Of a stretch of DNA of 64,000 nt, positions 7,892 through 16,681 are shown piece by piece. The notes under the pieces were generated by a model. That model had not been told where the DNA came from, ran no database searches, and saw nothing but the letters and a program-made list of their open reading frames with translations. The first letter of the stretch is position 1. Each line of letters begins with the position of its first letter. Both the position numbers and the translations under genes were made by a program. This DNA comes from Pseudomonas parafulva (GTDB taxonomy: Bacteria > Pseudomonadota > Gammaproteobacteria > Pseudomonadales > Pseudomonadaceae). Location of the stretch: assembly GCF_002021815.1 (NCBI RefSeq), contig NZ_CP019952.1, positions 465,001 through 529,000 of the forward strand, written 5' to 3'.

Positions 7892-10800
7892 TTAGCCAAT
7901 GGTCATCAAGCTGGCGTTACCCCCAGCCGCCGCAGTGTTCACACTCACCGCCCGCTCGATTACCAGACGCTCCAGTGCAATCTGATGATCACCGCTGGAC
8001 AAGCCGTGTACCCCGACAATCGCCCCGGCACGCTTGGCCACCTGCTGGCAGACACTGCGCAGCTGGTCCGAATCGCCGTGATGGATCACGGCATCGAACG
8101 CCACTTCGTCCTTGCTCCAGTCCGGTACCAGCTTCACCTTGGCCTGCAGTTCGCGTGGCAGGCGGGCGCGCAGGGCCTTGCCGGGTTCGCCGTCGGCCCA
8201 CACCGCTGAGCTTCCCACCGCCAGCACGGCGGCGAACTGCGCCAGCAGGTCGGTTTCGTTGTCCGCCAGGCACAGCACGTGTTCGCGTGGCAGGATGGTG
8301 TAAGTGTTGCGCTCGCCGGTCGGGCCAGGCAGCAGACGGGCGATACCGCTCTGCGACTGGCTGGCGAACTGGCTGCACAGCACGGCGAGGTCGGACAGCT
8401 GATTGCTCTCGGCCCAGGCCTTCAGGGCGTGGAGCGGCTTGACAAGCTGCTCGTGCAGCGCGCGGTCTGGCTTGGCTTCGCCGTCCTGGTGCTGGAAGTG
8501 GCTGCCGATGGCGTCCGCCGGGCGGGTCGACAGCAGGCGGTACAGGTACAGCGGGCCGCCGGCTTTCGGGCCAGTGCCCGACAGGCCTTCGCCACCGAAC
8601 GGCTGTACGCCCACCACGGCACCGACAATGTTGCGGTTGACGTACATGTTGCCGGCATGGGCCGACTCGACCACCTTGGCGATGGTTTCGTCGATGCGTG
8701 TGTGCACACCCAGGGTCAGGCCATAGCCCGAATTGTTGATCTGCTCGATCAAATGGTCCAGGTTGCGGCGGTTGTAGCGCACCACGTGCAGTACTGGGCC
8801 GAAGATCTCGCGCTTGAGCTCGTCGAAGCTGTCCAGTTCGATCAAAGTTGGCATCACGAAGGTGCCACGCTTGATCTCGGCACTGTCGGCAATCGCCACC
8901 TGATAGACCGAGCGGCCTTTCTCGCGCATGCCCTGGATGTGCTTCTCGATGCCAGCCTTGGCTTCAGCGTCGATCACCGGGCCGATATCCACGGCCAGGC
9001 GATCCGGGCAACCGAGCCGGCTTTCGGCCATGGCGCCCTTGAGCATCTCGATCACGCGGTCGGCGGAGTCTTCCTGCAGGCACAGTACGCGCAGCGCGGA
9101 GCAACGCTGGCCGGCACTGTCGAAGGCTGAGGACACGACATCGATCACCACCTGCTCGGTCAGTGCCGAGGAGTCGACGATCATCGCGTTCTGGCCGCCG
9201 GTTTCGGCGATCAGTGGCACTGGGCGACCCTGGTTGTCCAGGCGGCCTGCCACGTTGCGTTGCAGCAGGCGAGCCACTTCGGTGGAACCGGTGAACATCA
9301 CGCCCTTGACGCGCTCGTCACCCACCAGGCCAGCACCGACGGTTTCGCCGCGGCCCGGCAGCAGTTGCAGGACACCTTCCGGAATGCCGGCTTCCAGCAG
9401 CAGGCGCACGGCCTGGGCGGCGATCAGCGGGGTTTGCTCGGCAGGCTTGGCCAATACTGGGTTGCCGGCGGCCAAAGCTGCTGCCACTTGGCCGGTGAAG
9501 ATCGCCAGCGGGAAGTTCCATGGGCTGATGCACACCACCGGGCCCAATGGGCGGTGGGCATCGTTGCTCAGGTCGTTGCGCGCCTGGACGGCGTAGTAGC
9601 GCAGGAAGTCGACGGCTTCGCGCACTTCGGCAATGGCGTTGGCAAAGGTTTTGCCGGCTTCGCGGATCAACAGACCCATCAGGGGCTGAATCTCGGCTTC
9701 CATCAGGTCGGCCGTGCGTTCCAGGATGGCGGCGCGCTCGGCTGGCGGGGTGGCCTGCCAGATGGGCGCTGCGTTGAGTGCGCACTGGATGGCATTGTCG
9801 ACGTCTGCAACGGTCGCTTCCTGAACGTGGCCGACCACATCGCGGTGATCGGCAGGGTTCAGCACCGGCGTTGCCGCGCTGTCACTGGCGGTGCAGGCCA
9901 GCAGCGGACCGGCTTTCCAGTCGTTGTTGGCGGTGGCCAGCATGGCGCAGGACAGCGAAGCCAGGCGGTGTTCGTTGGCCATGTCGATGCCGGCGGAGTT
10001 GGCCCGCTCGGTGCCGTATAGGTCACGTGGCAGCGGAATGCGGGGGTGTGGCAAGCCGATGCGGCCTTCCTGGGTACCCATGCGCTCGATGCTGGTAACA
10101 GGGTCGGCGACCAGTTCCTGGATGGAAATGGACTGGTCGGCGATGCGGTTGACGAACGAGGTGTTCGCGCCGTTTTCCAGCAGGCGGCGAACCAGGTAGG
10201 CCAGCAGGGTTTCGTGGGTGCCGACCGGCGCATACACGCGGCAAGGGCGGTTCAGCTTGCCGTCGGCGATCTTGCCGACCACCTGTTCGTACAGCGGCTC
10301 ACCCATGCCGTGCAGACACTGGAACTCGTACTGGCCGGGGTAGTAGTTCTGCCCGGCGATCTGGTAGATGGCCGACAGGGTGTGGGCGTTGTGCGTGGCG
10401 AACTGCGGGTAGATAGCCTCGGGCACAGCCAGCAGCTTGCGCGCGCAGGCCACGTACGACACGTCGGTGTAGACCTTGCGGGTGTAAACCGGGTAGCCCT
10501 CCAGGCCTTCGACCTGGGCGCGCTTGATCTCGCTGTCCCAGTAGGCACCTTTCACCAGGCGGATCATCAGGCGGTGGCGGCTGCGCTTGGCCAGGTCGAT
10601 CACGTAGTCGATTACATACGGGCAGCGCTTCTGGTACGCCTGGATCACGAAGCCGATACCGTTCCAGCCGGCCAGCGCGGGCTCGAAGCACAGGCGCTCG
10701 AGCAGGTCCAGGGACAGCTCCAAGCGGTCGGCTTCCTCGGCATCGATGTTCAGGCCGATGTCGTATTGCTTGGCCAGCAGGGTCAGGGACAGCAGGCGCG

Positions 10801-11845
10801 GGTACAGCTCTTCCATCACCCGCTCGTACTGGGCACGGCTGTAGCGTGGGTGCAGGGCCGAGAGCTTGATGGAGATGCCCGGGCCTTCATAGATACCACG
10901 GCCGTTGGAAGCCTTGCCGATCGAGTGGATGGCTTGCTCATAGGATGCCAGGTACTTCTGGGCATCGTGCTCGGTGAGTGCTGCTTCACCGAGCATGTCA
11001 TAGGAATAGCGGAAGCCCTTGGACTCGAAGCGCGTGGCATTGGCCAGTGCTTCGGCGATGGTTTCGCCGGTGACGAATTGCTCGCCCATCAAGCGCATGG
11101 CCATGTCCACGCCCTTGCGGATCATCGGCTCGCCGCTCTTGCCGATGATCCGGGTCAGCGAGGAGGTCAGCCCGGACTCATTGTGGGTGCTTACCAGCCT
11201 GCCCGTCAGCAACAGGCCCCAGGTGGCGGCGTTGACGAACAGCGACGGGCTGTTGCCCAGGTGCGGCTGCCAGTTACCGGTGCTGATCTTGTCGCGGATC
11301 AGGGCGTCGCGGGTGCCTTTGTCGGGGATGCGCAGCAGCGCTTCGGCCAGGCACATCAGCGCCACACCTTCCTGCGAAGACAACGAGAATTCCTGCAGCA
11401 GGCCTTGAACGATGCCGGCCCGGCCACCGGTGCTCTTCTGGTTGCGCAGCTTCTCGGCGATGCCGGCAGCCATCTTGTTGGCCGCGTCGGCAAGCGGAGC
11501 GCTCAGGCGCGCCTGCTCCAGCAGCATCGGCACCATTTCCTGCTCGGGCCGACGGTAGGCGGCGGTAATGGCCGAGCGCAGGACCGACTGCGGCAGGATG
11601 CTTTCGGCGAATTCCATGAAGCTCTGGTGACCTTGCTCGGGCTGTACATCGCCGGCTTCATCGCTCAGGCCCAGGGCCTGGCCACTGATTTCGGTCAGGG
11701 TCGCGCCACCCTCGAGCTTCTCCAGGTAGCTGAAGATCGCTTGCTTGATCAACCAATGCGGCGTGCGGTCCACGGACAGCGCAGCGGCCTTGAGTCGTTC
11801 ACGGGTAGGGTCGTCGAGTTTGACCCCAAGGGTGGTCGTCGCCAT
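7892..11845 (-). CDS. putA: Trifunctional PutA: proline dehydrogenase / P5C dehydrogenase / put repressor
   Basis: A 1317-residue protein that oxidises proline to glutamate in two steps and represses its own regulon when proline is low. Residues 1-48 (MATTTLGVKLDDPTRERLK...) form a ribbon-helix-helix DNA-binding domain. The proline dehydrogenase barrel spans about 190-560, with the motif RLVKGAYWDSEIK. The P5C dehydrogenase domain spans about 650-1110, with catalytic Cys915 in GQRCSALR and the PWNFPLAIF cofactor motif. A C-terminal ALDH-like domain completes the protein. The length matches trifunctional enteric and Pseudomonas PutA (about 1320). It is divergent from putP across a region rich in GTTGCAC-type elements. 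A strong terminator follows. Confidence 0.98.
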   Translation of the reverse strand: MATTTLGVKLDDPTRERLKAAALSVDRTPHWLIKQAIFSYLEKLEGGATLTEISGQALGLSDEAGDVQPEQGHQSFMEFAESILPQSVLRSAITAAYRRPEQEMVPMLLEQARLSAPLADAANKMAAGIAEKLRNQKSTGGRAGIVQGLLQEFSLSSQEGVALMCLAEALLRIPDKGTRDALIRDKISTGNWQPHLGNSPSLFVNAATWGLLLTGRLVSTHNESGLTSSLTRIIGKSGEPMIRKGVDMAMRLMGEQFVTGETIAEALANATRFESKGFRYSYDMLGEAALTEHDAQKYLASYEQAIHSIGKASNGRGIYEGPGISIKLSALHPRYSRAQYERVMEELYPRLLSLTLLAKQYDIGLNIDAEEADRLELSLDLLERLCFEPALAGWNGIGFVIQAYQKRCPYVIDYVIDLAKRSRHRLMIRLVKGAYWDSEIKRAQVEGLEGYPVYTRKVYTDVSYVACARKLLAVPEAIYPQFATHNAHTLSAIYQIAGQNYYPGQYEFQCLHGMGEPLYEQVVGKIADGKLNRPCRVYAPVGTHETLLAYLVRRLLENGANTSFVNRIADQSISIQELVADPVTSIERMGTQEGRIGLPHPRIPLPRDLYGTERANSAGIDMANEHRLASLSCAMLATANNDWKAGPLLACTASDSAATPVLNPADHRDVVGHVQEATVADVDNAIQCALNAAPIWQATPPAERAAILERTADLMEAEIQPLMGLLIREAGKTFANAIAEVREAVDFLRYYAVQARNDLSNDAHRPLGPVVCISPWNFPLAIFTGQVAAALAAGNPVLAKPAEQTPLIAAQAVRLLLEAGIPEGVLQLLPGRGETVGAGLVGDERVKGVMFTGSTEVARLLQRNVAGRLDNQGRPVPLIAETGGQNAMIVDSSALTEQVVIDVVSSAFDSAGQRCSALRVLCLQEDSADRVIEMLKGAMAESRLGCPDRLAVDIGPVIDAEAKAGIEKHIQGMREKGRSVYQVAIADSAEIKRGTFVMPTLIELDSFDELKREIFGPVLHVVRYNRRNLDHLIEQINNSGYGLTLGVHTRIDETIAKVVESAHAGNMYVNRNIVGAVVGVQPFGGEGLSGTGPKAGGPLYLYRLLSTRPADAIGSHFQHQDGEAKPDRALHEQLVKPLHALKAWAESNQLSDLAVLCSQFASQSQSGIARLLPGPTGERNTYTILPREHVLCLADNETDLLAQFAAVLAVGSSAVWADGEPGKALRARLPRELQAKVKLVPDWSKDEVAFDAVIHHGDSDQLRSVCQQVAKRAGAIVGVHGLSSGDHQIALERLVIERAVSVNTAAAGGNASLMTIG

Positions 11846-12204
11846 TTCTTATCCTCATTATTGCCACGAGTGCGGCTTAAGCTGGCGACAAGATTATCTG
11901 TAGGAAAACGCGGGTGCAACCAGGTGCAACCCTAAAATGTCGCGAATAAGGTGCAACTCGTCAGGCTGTCGTTTTTAGTGAGGGTCAAAGCGTCAAGTCG
12001 ACAAGATTTTGTTCTATAAAAGGGCAACGCCTGCCTCATTAGGGAGCAAAAACGGGGCTTTGTCTGAAAAAGCATACTTGGGTGCAACTTCACAGTGAAA
12101 AATGGTTGCACCGGATTTATGTTGTTGAATAGCATCTGCCGCCTGGGTGCAACCACCAACGATGTGGGTGCGCATGAGATAACAACAAACGCCAGGGCCA
12201 ACAC
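11846..12204. promoter_or_regulatory. putA-putP divergent control region with six PutA-type operators
   Basis: This 359 bp gap holds no gene. It contains six copies of GGTGCAAC(C/T) or its reverse complement: 11913-11921, 11923-11931, 11950-11958, 12081-12089, 12104-12112 (reverse orientation) and 12146-12154. The core GTTGCA is the known recognition sequence of the ribbon-helix-helix domain of PutA in E. coli and P. putida. Three copies sit close to putA and three close to putP, with AT-richer sequence between them. This fits repression of both genes by PutA. The first two sites are exactly 10 bp apart, one helical turn. Confidence 0.88.
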
Positions 12205-13683
12205 ATGGGTAATCCGTTAACGATCACATTCGTGATCTACATCGCAGCAATGGTGCTGATCGGCTTCGCTGCCTACCGCGCCACCAAGAACCTTTCCGAC
12301 TACATCCTTGGCGGTCGCAGCCTAGGCAGCGTGGTCACCGCATTGTCGGCCGGTGCTTCCGACATGAGTGGTTGGCTGCTGATGGGCCTGCCCGGCGCCA
12401 TCTATTTCGCGGGGCTGTCGGAAGTCTGGATCGCCATCGGCCTAACCGTCGGCGCCTACCTGAACTGGCTGTTCGTCGCCGGCCGTCTGCGCGTACAGAC
12501 CGAGCACAACGGCGATGCGCTCACCCTGCCGGACTATTTCTCCAGCCGTTTCGAAGACAAGAGCGGCCTGCTGCGAATCATCTCTGCCATCGTCATTCTG
12601 GTGTTCTTCACTATCTATTGCGCCTCCGGCATCGTGGCCGGTGCTCGCCTGTTCGAAAGCACCTTCGGCATGTCGTACGAGACAGCGCTGTGGGCAGGTG
12701 CTGCCGCTACCATCATCTACACCTTCGTCGGTGGCTTCCTGGCCGTGAGCTGGACCGACACGGTCCAGGCATCGCTGATGATCTTCGCGCTGATCCTGAC
12801 GCCGGTAATCGTGCTGATCTCCACCGGTGGCTTCGACCAGACCTTCGCCGCCATCGAAGCCGTCAACCCGGCGCACTTCGACCTGCTCAAGGGTGCGAGC
12901 TTCATCGGGATCATCTCGCTGATGGGCTGGGGCCTGGGCTACTTCGGTCAGCCCCATATTCTGGCGCGCTTCATGGCCGCCGACTCGGTGAAGTCCATCG
13001 CCAACGCACGCCGCATCTCCATGACCTGGATGATCCTGTGCCTGGCCGGTACCTGCGCCGTCGGTTTCTTCGGCATCGCCTATTTCTCGGCCCACCCTGA
13101 GGTGGCCGGGCCAGTGAATGAAAACCACGAGCGCGTGTTCATCGAGTTGGCGAAGATCCTGTTCAACCCGTGGGTCGCCGGCGTCCTGCTGTCGGCCATC
13201 CTGGCGGCGGTGATGAGTACCCTGAGTTGCCAGCTGCTGGTGTGCTCGAGTGCGCTGACCGAAGACTTTTACAAAGCCTTCCTGCGCAAGAACGCCTCCC
13301 AGCGAGAACTGGTGTGGGTCGGTCGTCTGATGGTACTGGCCGTGGCCTTGATCGCCATCGCCATGGCTGCCAATCCTGAAAACCGCGTGCTGGGCCTGGT
13401 GGCCTACGCCTGGGCCGGCTTCGGCGCTGCATTCGGCCCTGTCGTGCTGATCTCGGTGCTGTGGAAGGGCATGACGCGCAACGGCGCGCTGGCCGGTATC
13501 GTGGTGGGTGCGCTGACCGTGATCCTGTGGAAAAGCTTCGACACCATGGGCTTGTACGAAATCATCCCTGGCTTCCTGTTCGCCAGCATCGCCATCGTCC
13601 TGGTGAGCAAGCTGGGCCGCCCATCGCAGGCGATGGTCAGCCGCTTTGAAACGGCAGATGCGGCTTATCGCGCTGACAAGTGA
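12205..13683 (+). CDS. putP: Sodium/proline symporter PutP
   Basis: A 492-residue sodium:solute symporter (SSF) with about 13 membrane segments, starting MGNPLTITFVIYIAAMVLIGF. The DYILGGRSLGS loop and GASDMSGWLLMGLPG in TM2 are hallmarks of PutP: the Asp-Met-Ser-Gly-Trp stretch contributes to Na+ and proline binding. The later GWGLGYFGQPHILARFMA is the SSF signature. It imports proline for the divergently encoded PutA, and the six GTTGCAC elements upstream imply PutA repression. The ribosome site (CCAGGG) is modest. The length matches E. coli PutP (502). Confidence 0.97.
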   Translation: MGNPLTITFVIYIAAMVLIGFAAYRATKNLSDYILGGRSLGSVVTALSAGASDMSGWLLMGLPGAIYFAGLSEVWIAIGLTVGAYLNWLFVAGRLRVQTEHNGDALTLPDYFSSRFEDKSGLLRIISAIVILVFFTIYCASGIVAGARLFESTFGMSYETALWAGAAATIIYTFVGGFLAVSWTDTVQASLMIFALILTPVIVLISTGGFDQTFAAIEAVNPAHFDLLKGASFIGIISLMGWGLGYFGQPHILARFMAADSVKSIANARRISMTWMILCLAGTCAVGFFGIAYFSAHPEVAGPVNENHERVFIELAKILFNPWVAGVLLSAILAAVMSTLSCQLLVCSSALTEDFYKAFLRKNASQRELVWVGRLMVLAVALIAIAMAANPENRVLGLVAYAWAGFGAAFGPVVLISVLWKGMTRNGALAGIVVGALTVILWKSFDTMGLYEIIPGFLFASIAIVLVSKLGRPSQAMVSRFETADAAYRADK

Positions 13684-13795
13684 CAGCCACCAAGGCTCGC
13701 TGCTAGCTGAAAGCCGGACCCGCTCCAGCAGTGTCCGCACGGCCTTTGAGGGTTCGTGCAGCACTGCGGTGGCGGGTTCGTTGTTCTCTGGGGAC

Positions 13796-13832
13796 CGTCA
13801 GGCCTGACGTCGTTTGCCAGGCAGGGTAAACT
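13796..13832 (+). promoter_or_regulatory. Predicted rlmJ promoter overlapped by a 14-bp palindrome
   Basis: CTGACG (13804-13809) and TAAACT (13827-13832) are separated by 17 bp, a plausible sigma-70 promoter 22 bp before rlmJ. The perfect palindrome CGTCAGGCCTGACG covers 13796-13809, including the whole -35 element, which suggests an operator. No regulator is identified. Confidence 0.45.
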
Positions 13833-13854
13833 TGCGTCCTGCGCAGGAGTTGCC

Positions 13855-14691
13855 ATGAATTATCGTCACGCCTTCCACGCCGGCAACCATGCCGACGTTC
13901 TCAAACATATCGTGCTGACCCGCCTCATCGCCCTGATGTCGCGCAAGGAGCAACCGTTCGCCTACCTCGACACCCATGCCGGGCTGGGGCTGTACGACCT
14001 CAAGGGTGATCAGGCGAGCCGAACCGGTGAGTACCTCGAGGGGGTCGCGCGGCTGTGGAACCGTGATGACCTGCCGGCCATGACCGCCGATTACCTGCGC
14101 GTCATCAAGCGCCTGAATGCCGATGGCGAGCTGCGCTACTACCCAGGCTCCCCTGAATTGGCGCGTCGCCTGATGCGCCAGCAGGACCGCGCCTTGCTCA
14201 ACGAGAAGCACCCCGAGGACGGGCCGCTGCTTAAGGAAAACATGAAGAAGGATCCGCGCGTGGTCGTGCACCTGGGCGAGGGTTGGCACGTGCCGCGCGC
14301 CTTGTTGCCCGTGCAGGAAAAACGCGCGGTCATGCTCATCGACCCGCCGTTCGAGCAGGCTGATGAGCTCAAGCGTTGCACGGCTGCGATGAAGGAAGCC
14401 ATTGGTCGGATGCGCCAGACGGTGGTGGCCATCTGGTACCCCATCAAAGACCAGCGCTCGCTGACCCGTTTCTACCAGGACCTCACCAGCACTGGCGCGC
14501 CCAAGCTGTTGCGTGTCGAACTGTATGTGCACCACCAGGACAGCCCGCAGGGCCTCAATGGATCCGGGCTGGCCATCGCTAACCCGCCTTGGGGGCTGGA
14601 AGATGAGCTCAAGGAACTGCTGCCTTGGCTCGCCCGGGAATTGGCGCAGACCGAGGGCAGCTACCGCATGGATTGGCTGATCGCCGAATGA
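13855..14691 (+). CDS. rlmJ: 23S rRNA (adenine-2030-N6)-methyltransferase RlmJ
   Basis: A 278-residue SAM-dependent methyltransferase that modifies A2030 of 23S rRNA. It opens with MNYRHAFHAGNHADVLKH, the strongly conserved RlmJ N-terminus, and has the N6-adenine methyltransferase motif IV as DPPFEQ. The E. coli enzyme is 280 residues. The start at 13855 follows AGGAG; the longer open frame upstream is not conserved with the family. It stands alone between putP and the LPS locus. A perfect 7-bp hairpin (CAAAGGC/GCCTTTG, 14803-14819) downstream may end its transcript. Confidence 0.95.
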   Translation: MNYRHAFHAGNHADVLKHIVLTRLIALMSRKEQPFAYLDTHAGLGLYDLKGDQASRTGEYLEGVARLWNRDDLPAMTADYLRVIKRLNADGELRYYPGSPELARRLMRQQDRALLNEKHPEDGPLLKENMKKDPRVVVHLGEGWHVPRALLPVQEKRAVMLIDPPFEQADELKRCTAAMKEAIGRMRQTVVAIWYPIKDQRSLTRFYQDLTSTGAPKLLRVELYVHHQDSPQGLNGSGLAIANPPWGLEDELKELLPWLARELAQTEGSYRMDWLIAE

Positions 14692-14802
14692 GGCCTGGCG
14701 GTCGCTGACGGGCCCATTGCGGTCGCCCCGGCTAGGCCGCGCCAGTGACCGCGTGATGGGTGAGCTGCGGGATTGCCGTGTTTGTGGAGTTTGTGCCCTG
14801 GC

Positions 14803-14819
14803 CAAAGGCGTAGCCTTTG
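14803..14819 (+). terminator. Possible rlmJ transcript-end hairpin
   Basis: Perfect inverted repeat CAAAGGC-GTA-GCCTTTG, 112 bp after the rlmJ stop. There is no T-run, so intrinsic termination is uncertain. Confidence 0.35.
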
Positions 14820-14848
14820 CAGAGGCATGCGCACGCTGCGCTTTGCGT

Positions 14849-14854
14849 TATAAT
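14849..14854 (+). promoter_or_regulatory. Consensus -10 box before the LPS core operon
   Basis: TATAAT, identical to the sigma-70 consensus, 70 bp upstream of the carbamoyltransferase start. No good -35 hexamer is visible at 16-18 bp, so an activator or an upstream element may be needed. Confidence 0.5.
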
Positions 14855-14923
14855 CCCGCCTTTTAGCCGCCACCCGCCCACCAGGCCGCTGGCGCATCTT
14901 TATCGAATGAAGAGGCCTATCCC

Positions 14924-16681
14924 TTGGCATTGACGATTCTTGGCCTGTCCGGCGCCCTCAGCCATGACCCTTCCGCGGCCCTGTACATCGACGGCAAGCT
15001 GATTGCCGCCGCCGAAGAAGAGCGTTTCGTGCGCGACAAGCATGCAAAAAACCGCATGCCCTACGAATCGGCGAAGTTCTGCCTGGAACAAGCCGGTATC
15101 AAGCCCTCCGACGTCGATGTCATTGCCATCCCGTTCGCGCCCATCAGCCTGTTCGGCAAGGCGCGCTGGCACTACGCCAAACGCTACTGGTACGCACCGG
15201 ACCGCGCCCTCGACGCGATTCTGATGGGCAACCGCCGCTACAAGCGCTACCGCAAGAAGATCGTCTGGTGCCTGGAACAGCTGGGCTTCGACCCGAAAAA
15301 GGTCAAGATCGAGCCCGTGGAACACCACCTGGCTCATGCCTCCAGCGCCTATCACTGCTCCGGCTTCAAGGAAAAGACCGCGATCCTGGGCATCGACGGC
15401 AAAGGCGAGTACGCCACCACTTTCTTCGGCTACGGCGAGAACGGCAAGATCCACAAGATCAAGGAGTTCTTCGATCCGGATTCGCTGGGGGGCCTGTACG
15501 GTGCCATCACCGAATTCCTCGGGTTCGAAATGCTCGACGGCGAATTCAAGGTCATGGGCATGGCGCCCTATGGCGATGCCAGCAAATATGACTTCTCACG
15601 CCTGGCCAGTTTCGAAAACGGCGAGTTGGTGATCAACACCGACTACGCCAACGTCATTGGCTTGCGCCGCTACAAAGAGAAAGGCAAGGGCTTCTACTTC
15701 TCGCCCAAGTTGATCGAATGGCTGGGGCCCAAGCGCGAAGGCGACATCGCTGACGAGCCGTACATCCATTACGCAGCCAGCATGCAGGCACTGTTCGAGA
15801 AGATCGCCCTGCAGATGATCGACCACTACCTGGGCGACACCCTGCGCGAAACCGGCAAGCTGGCCTTCGCCGGCGGTTGTGCGCTGAACGTGAAGCTCAA
15901 CCAGAAGATCATCGCCCGTCCCGACGTGAAGGAACTGTTCGTGCAGCCAGCCTCCGGCGATGCCGGCACGGCAGTGGGGGCGGCCGCCTACGTGTCCCAC
16001 GCCCGCGGCGTGCCGGTCGAGAAGATGGAGCACGTCTACCTCGGCCCGTCCTACTCCAACGAAGATGTGATCGCAGCCTGCGCCCGTCACCCCAACGCGC
16101 CGAAATGGCGCAAGCTCGACGACATGCCGCAGCGCATCGCCAAGATCATGGTCGATGGCAACCCGGTGGCCTGGTTCCAGGGCCGCATGGAGTTCGGCCC
16201 TCGTGCCCTGGGTGGCCGCTCGATCATCGGTTGCCCGAGCGTGCCGGGCGTGGCCAACCGCATCAACGAGCAGATCAAGTTCCGCGAACGCTGGAGACCC
16301 TTCTGCCCGTCGATGCTCGATACGGTCGCCCCGCAGATGATCAAGGTCGACCACCCGGCGCCCTTCATGACCTTCACCTTCGAAGTGGCCGAGGAGTGGA
16401 AAAGCCGCGTGCCGGAGGTGGTCCATGAAGACGGCACGTCCCGTGCCCAAGTGCTCAAGCGCGAGTACAACCCGCGCTACTACGACATGATGAAGGCGCT
16501 GGAGACGTTGACCGGCAACGGCGTCTCGCTGAACACCTCGCTCAACCGTCGCGGTGAGCCGATGATCTGTTCGCCGACCGATGCCCTGAACATGTTCTTC
16601 GGCTCCGATCTGCAGTACTTGATCATGGAAGATATCCTTGTCGTCAAGGACGGCGCTGCCGCCTATGAACAGCCGCTCTGA
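14924..16681 (+). CDS. Carbamoyltransferase of the LPS core (WapO-like, NodU/CmcH family)
   Basis: A 585-residue O-carbamoyltransferase. The N-terminal Kae1-like domain carries VEHHLAHASSAYH, whose histidines bind metal. FAGGCALNVKLNQK follows, and the C-terminal YrdC-like/carbamoyl-transfer region has EFGPRALGGRSI. The enzyme uses carbamoyl phosphate and ATP to carbamoylate a sugar. In P. aeruginosa the homologue in the same position (wapO) carbamoylates the inner-core heptose. The start is TTG at 14924 (TTG GCA TTG ACG), with AGAGG 9 nt before it. First gene of a tightly packed operon; its end overlaps the next gene by 17 nt. Confidence 0.9.
   Translation: MALTILGLSGALSHDPSAALYIDGKLIAAAEEERFVRDKHAKNRMPYESAKFCLEQAGIKPSDVDVIAIPFAPISLFGKARWHYAKRYWYAPDRALDAILMGNRRYKRYRKKIVWCLEQLGFDPKKVKIEPVEHHLAHASSAYHCSGFKEKTAILGIDGKGEYATTFFGYGENGKIHKIKEFFDPDSLGGLYGAITEFLGFEMLDGEFKVMGMAPYGDASKYDFSRLASFENGELVINTDYANVIGLRRYKEKGKGFYFSPKLIEWLGPKREGDIADEPYIHYAASMQALFEKIALQMIDHYLGDTLRETGKLAFAGGCALNVKLNQKIIARPDVKELFVQPASGDAGTAVGAAAYVSHARGVPVEKMEHVYLGPSYSNEDVIAACARHPNAPKWRKLDDMPQRIAKIMVDGNPVAWFQGRMEFGPRALGGRSIIGCPSVPGVANRINEQIKFRERWRPFCPSMLDTVAPQMIKVDHPAPFMTFTFEVAEEWKSRVPEVVHEDGTSRAQVLKREYNPRYYDMMKALETLTGNGVSLNTSLNRRGEPMICSPTDALNMFFGSDLQYLIMEDILVVKDGAAAYEQPL

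Noticed and set aside
10046..11935. Long open frame (629 codons) on the plus strand opposite putA
   Set aside because: It is antisense to a well-conserved putA frame. High third-position GC produces such shadows; the translation has low-complexity Q/V/G composition and no recognisable domain.
12442..13764. 440-codon minus-strand frame opposite putP
   Set aside because: His/Gln-rich, no membrane segments or motifs; shadow of the putP coding sequence.
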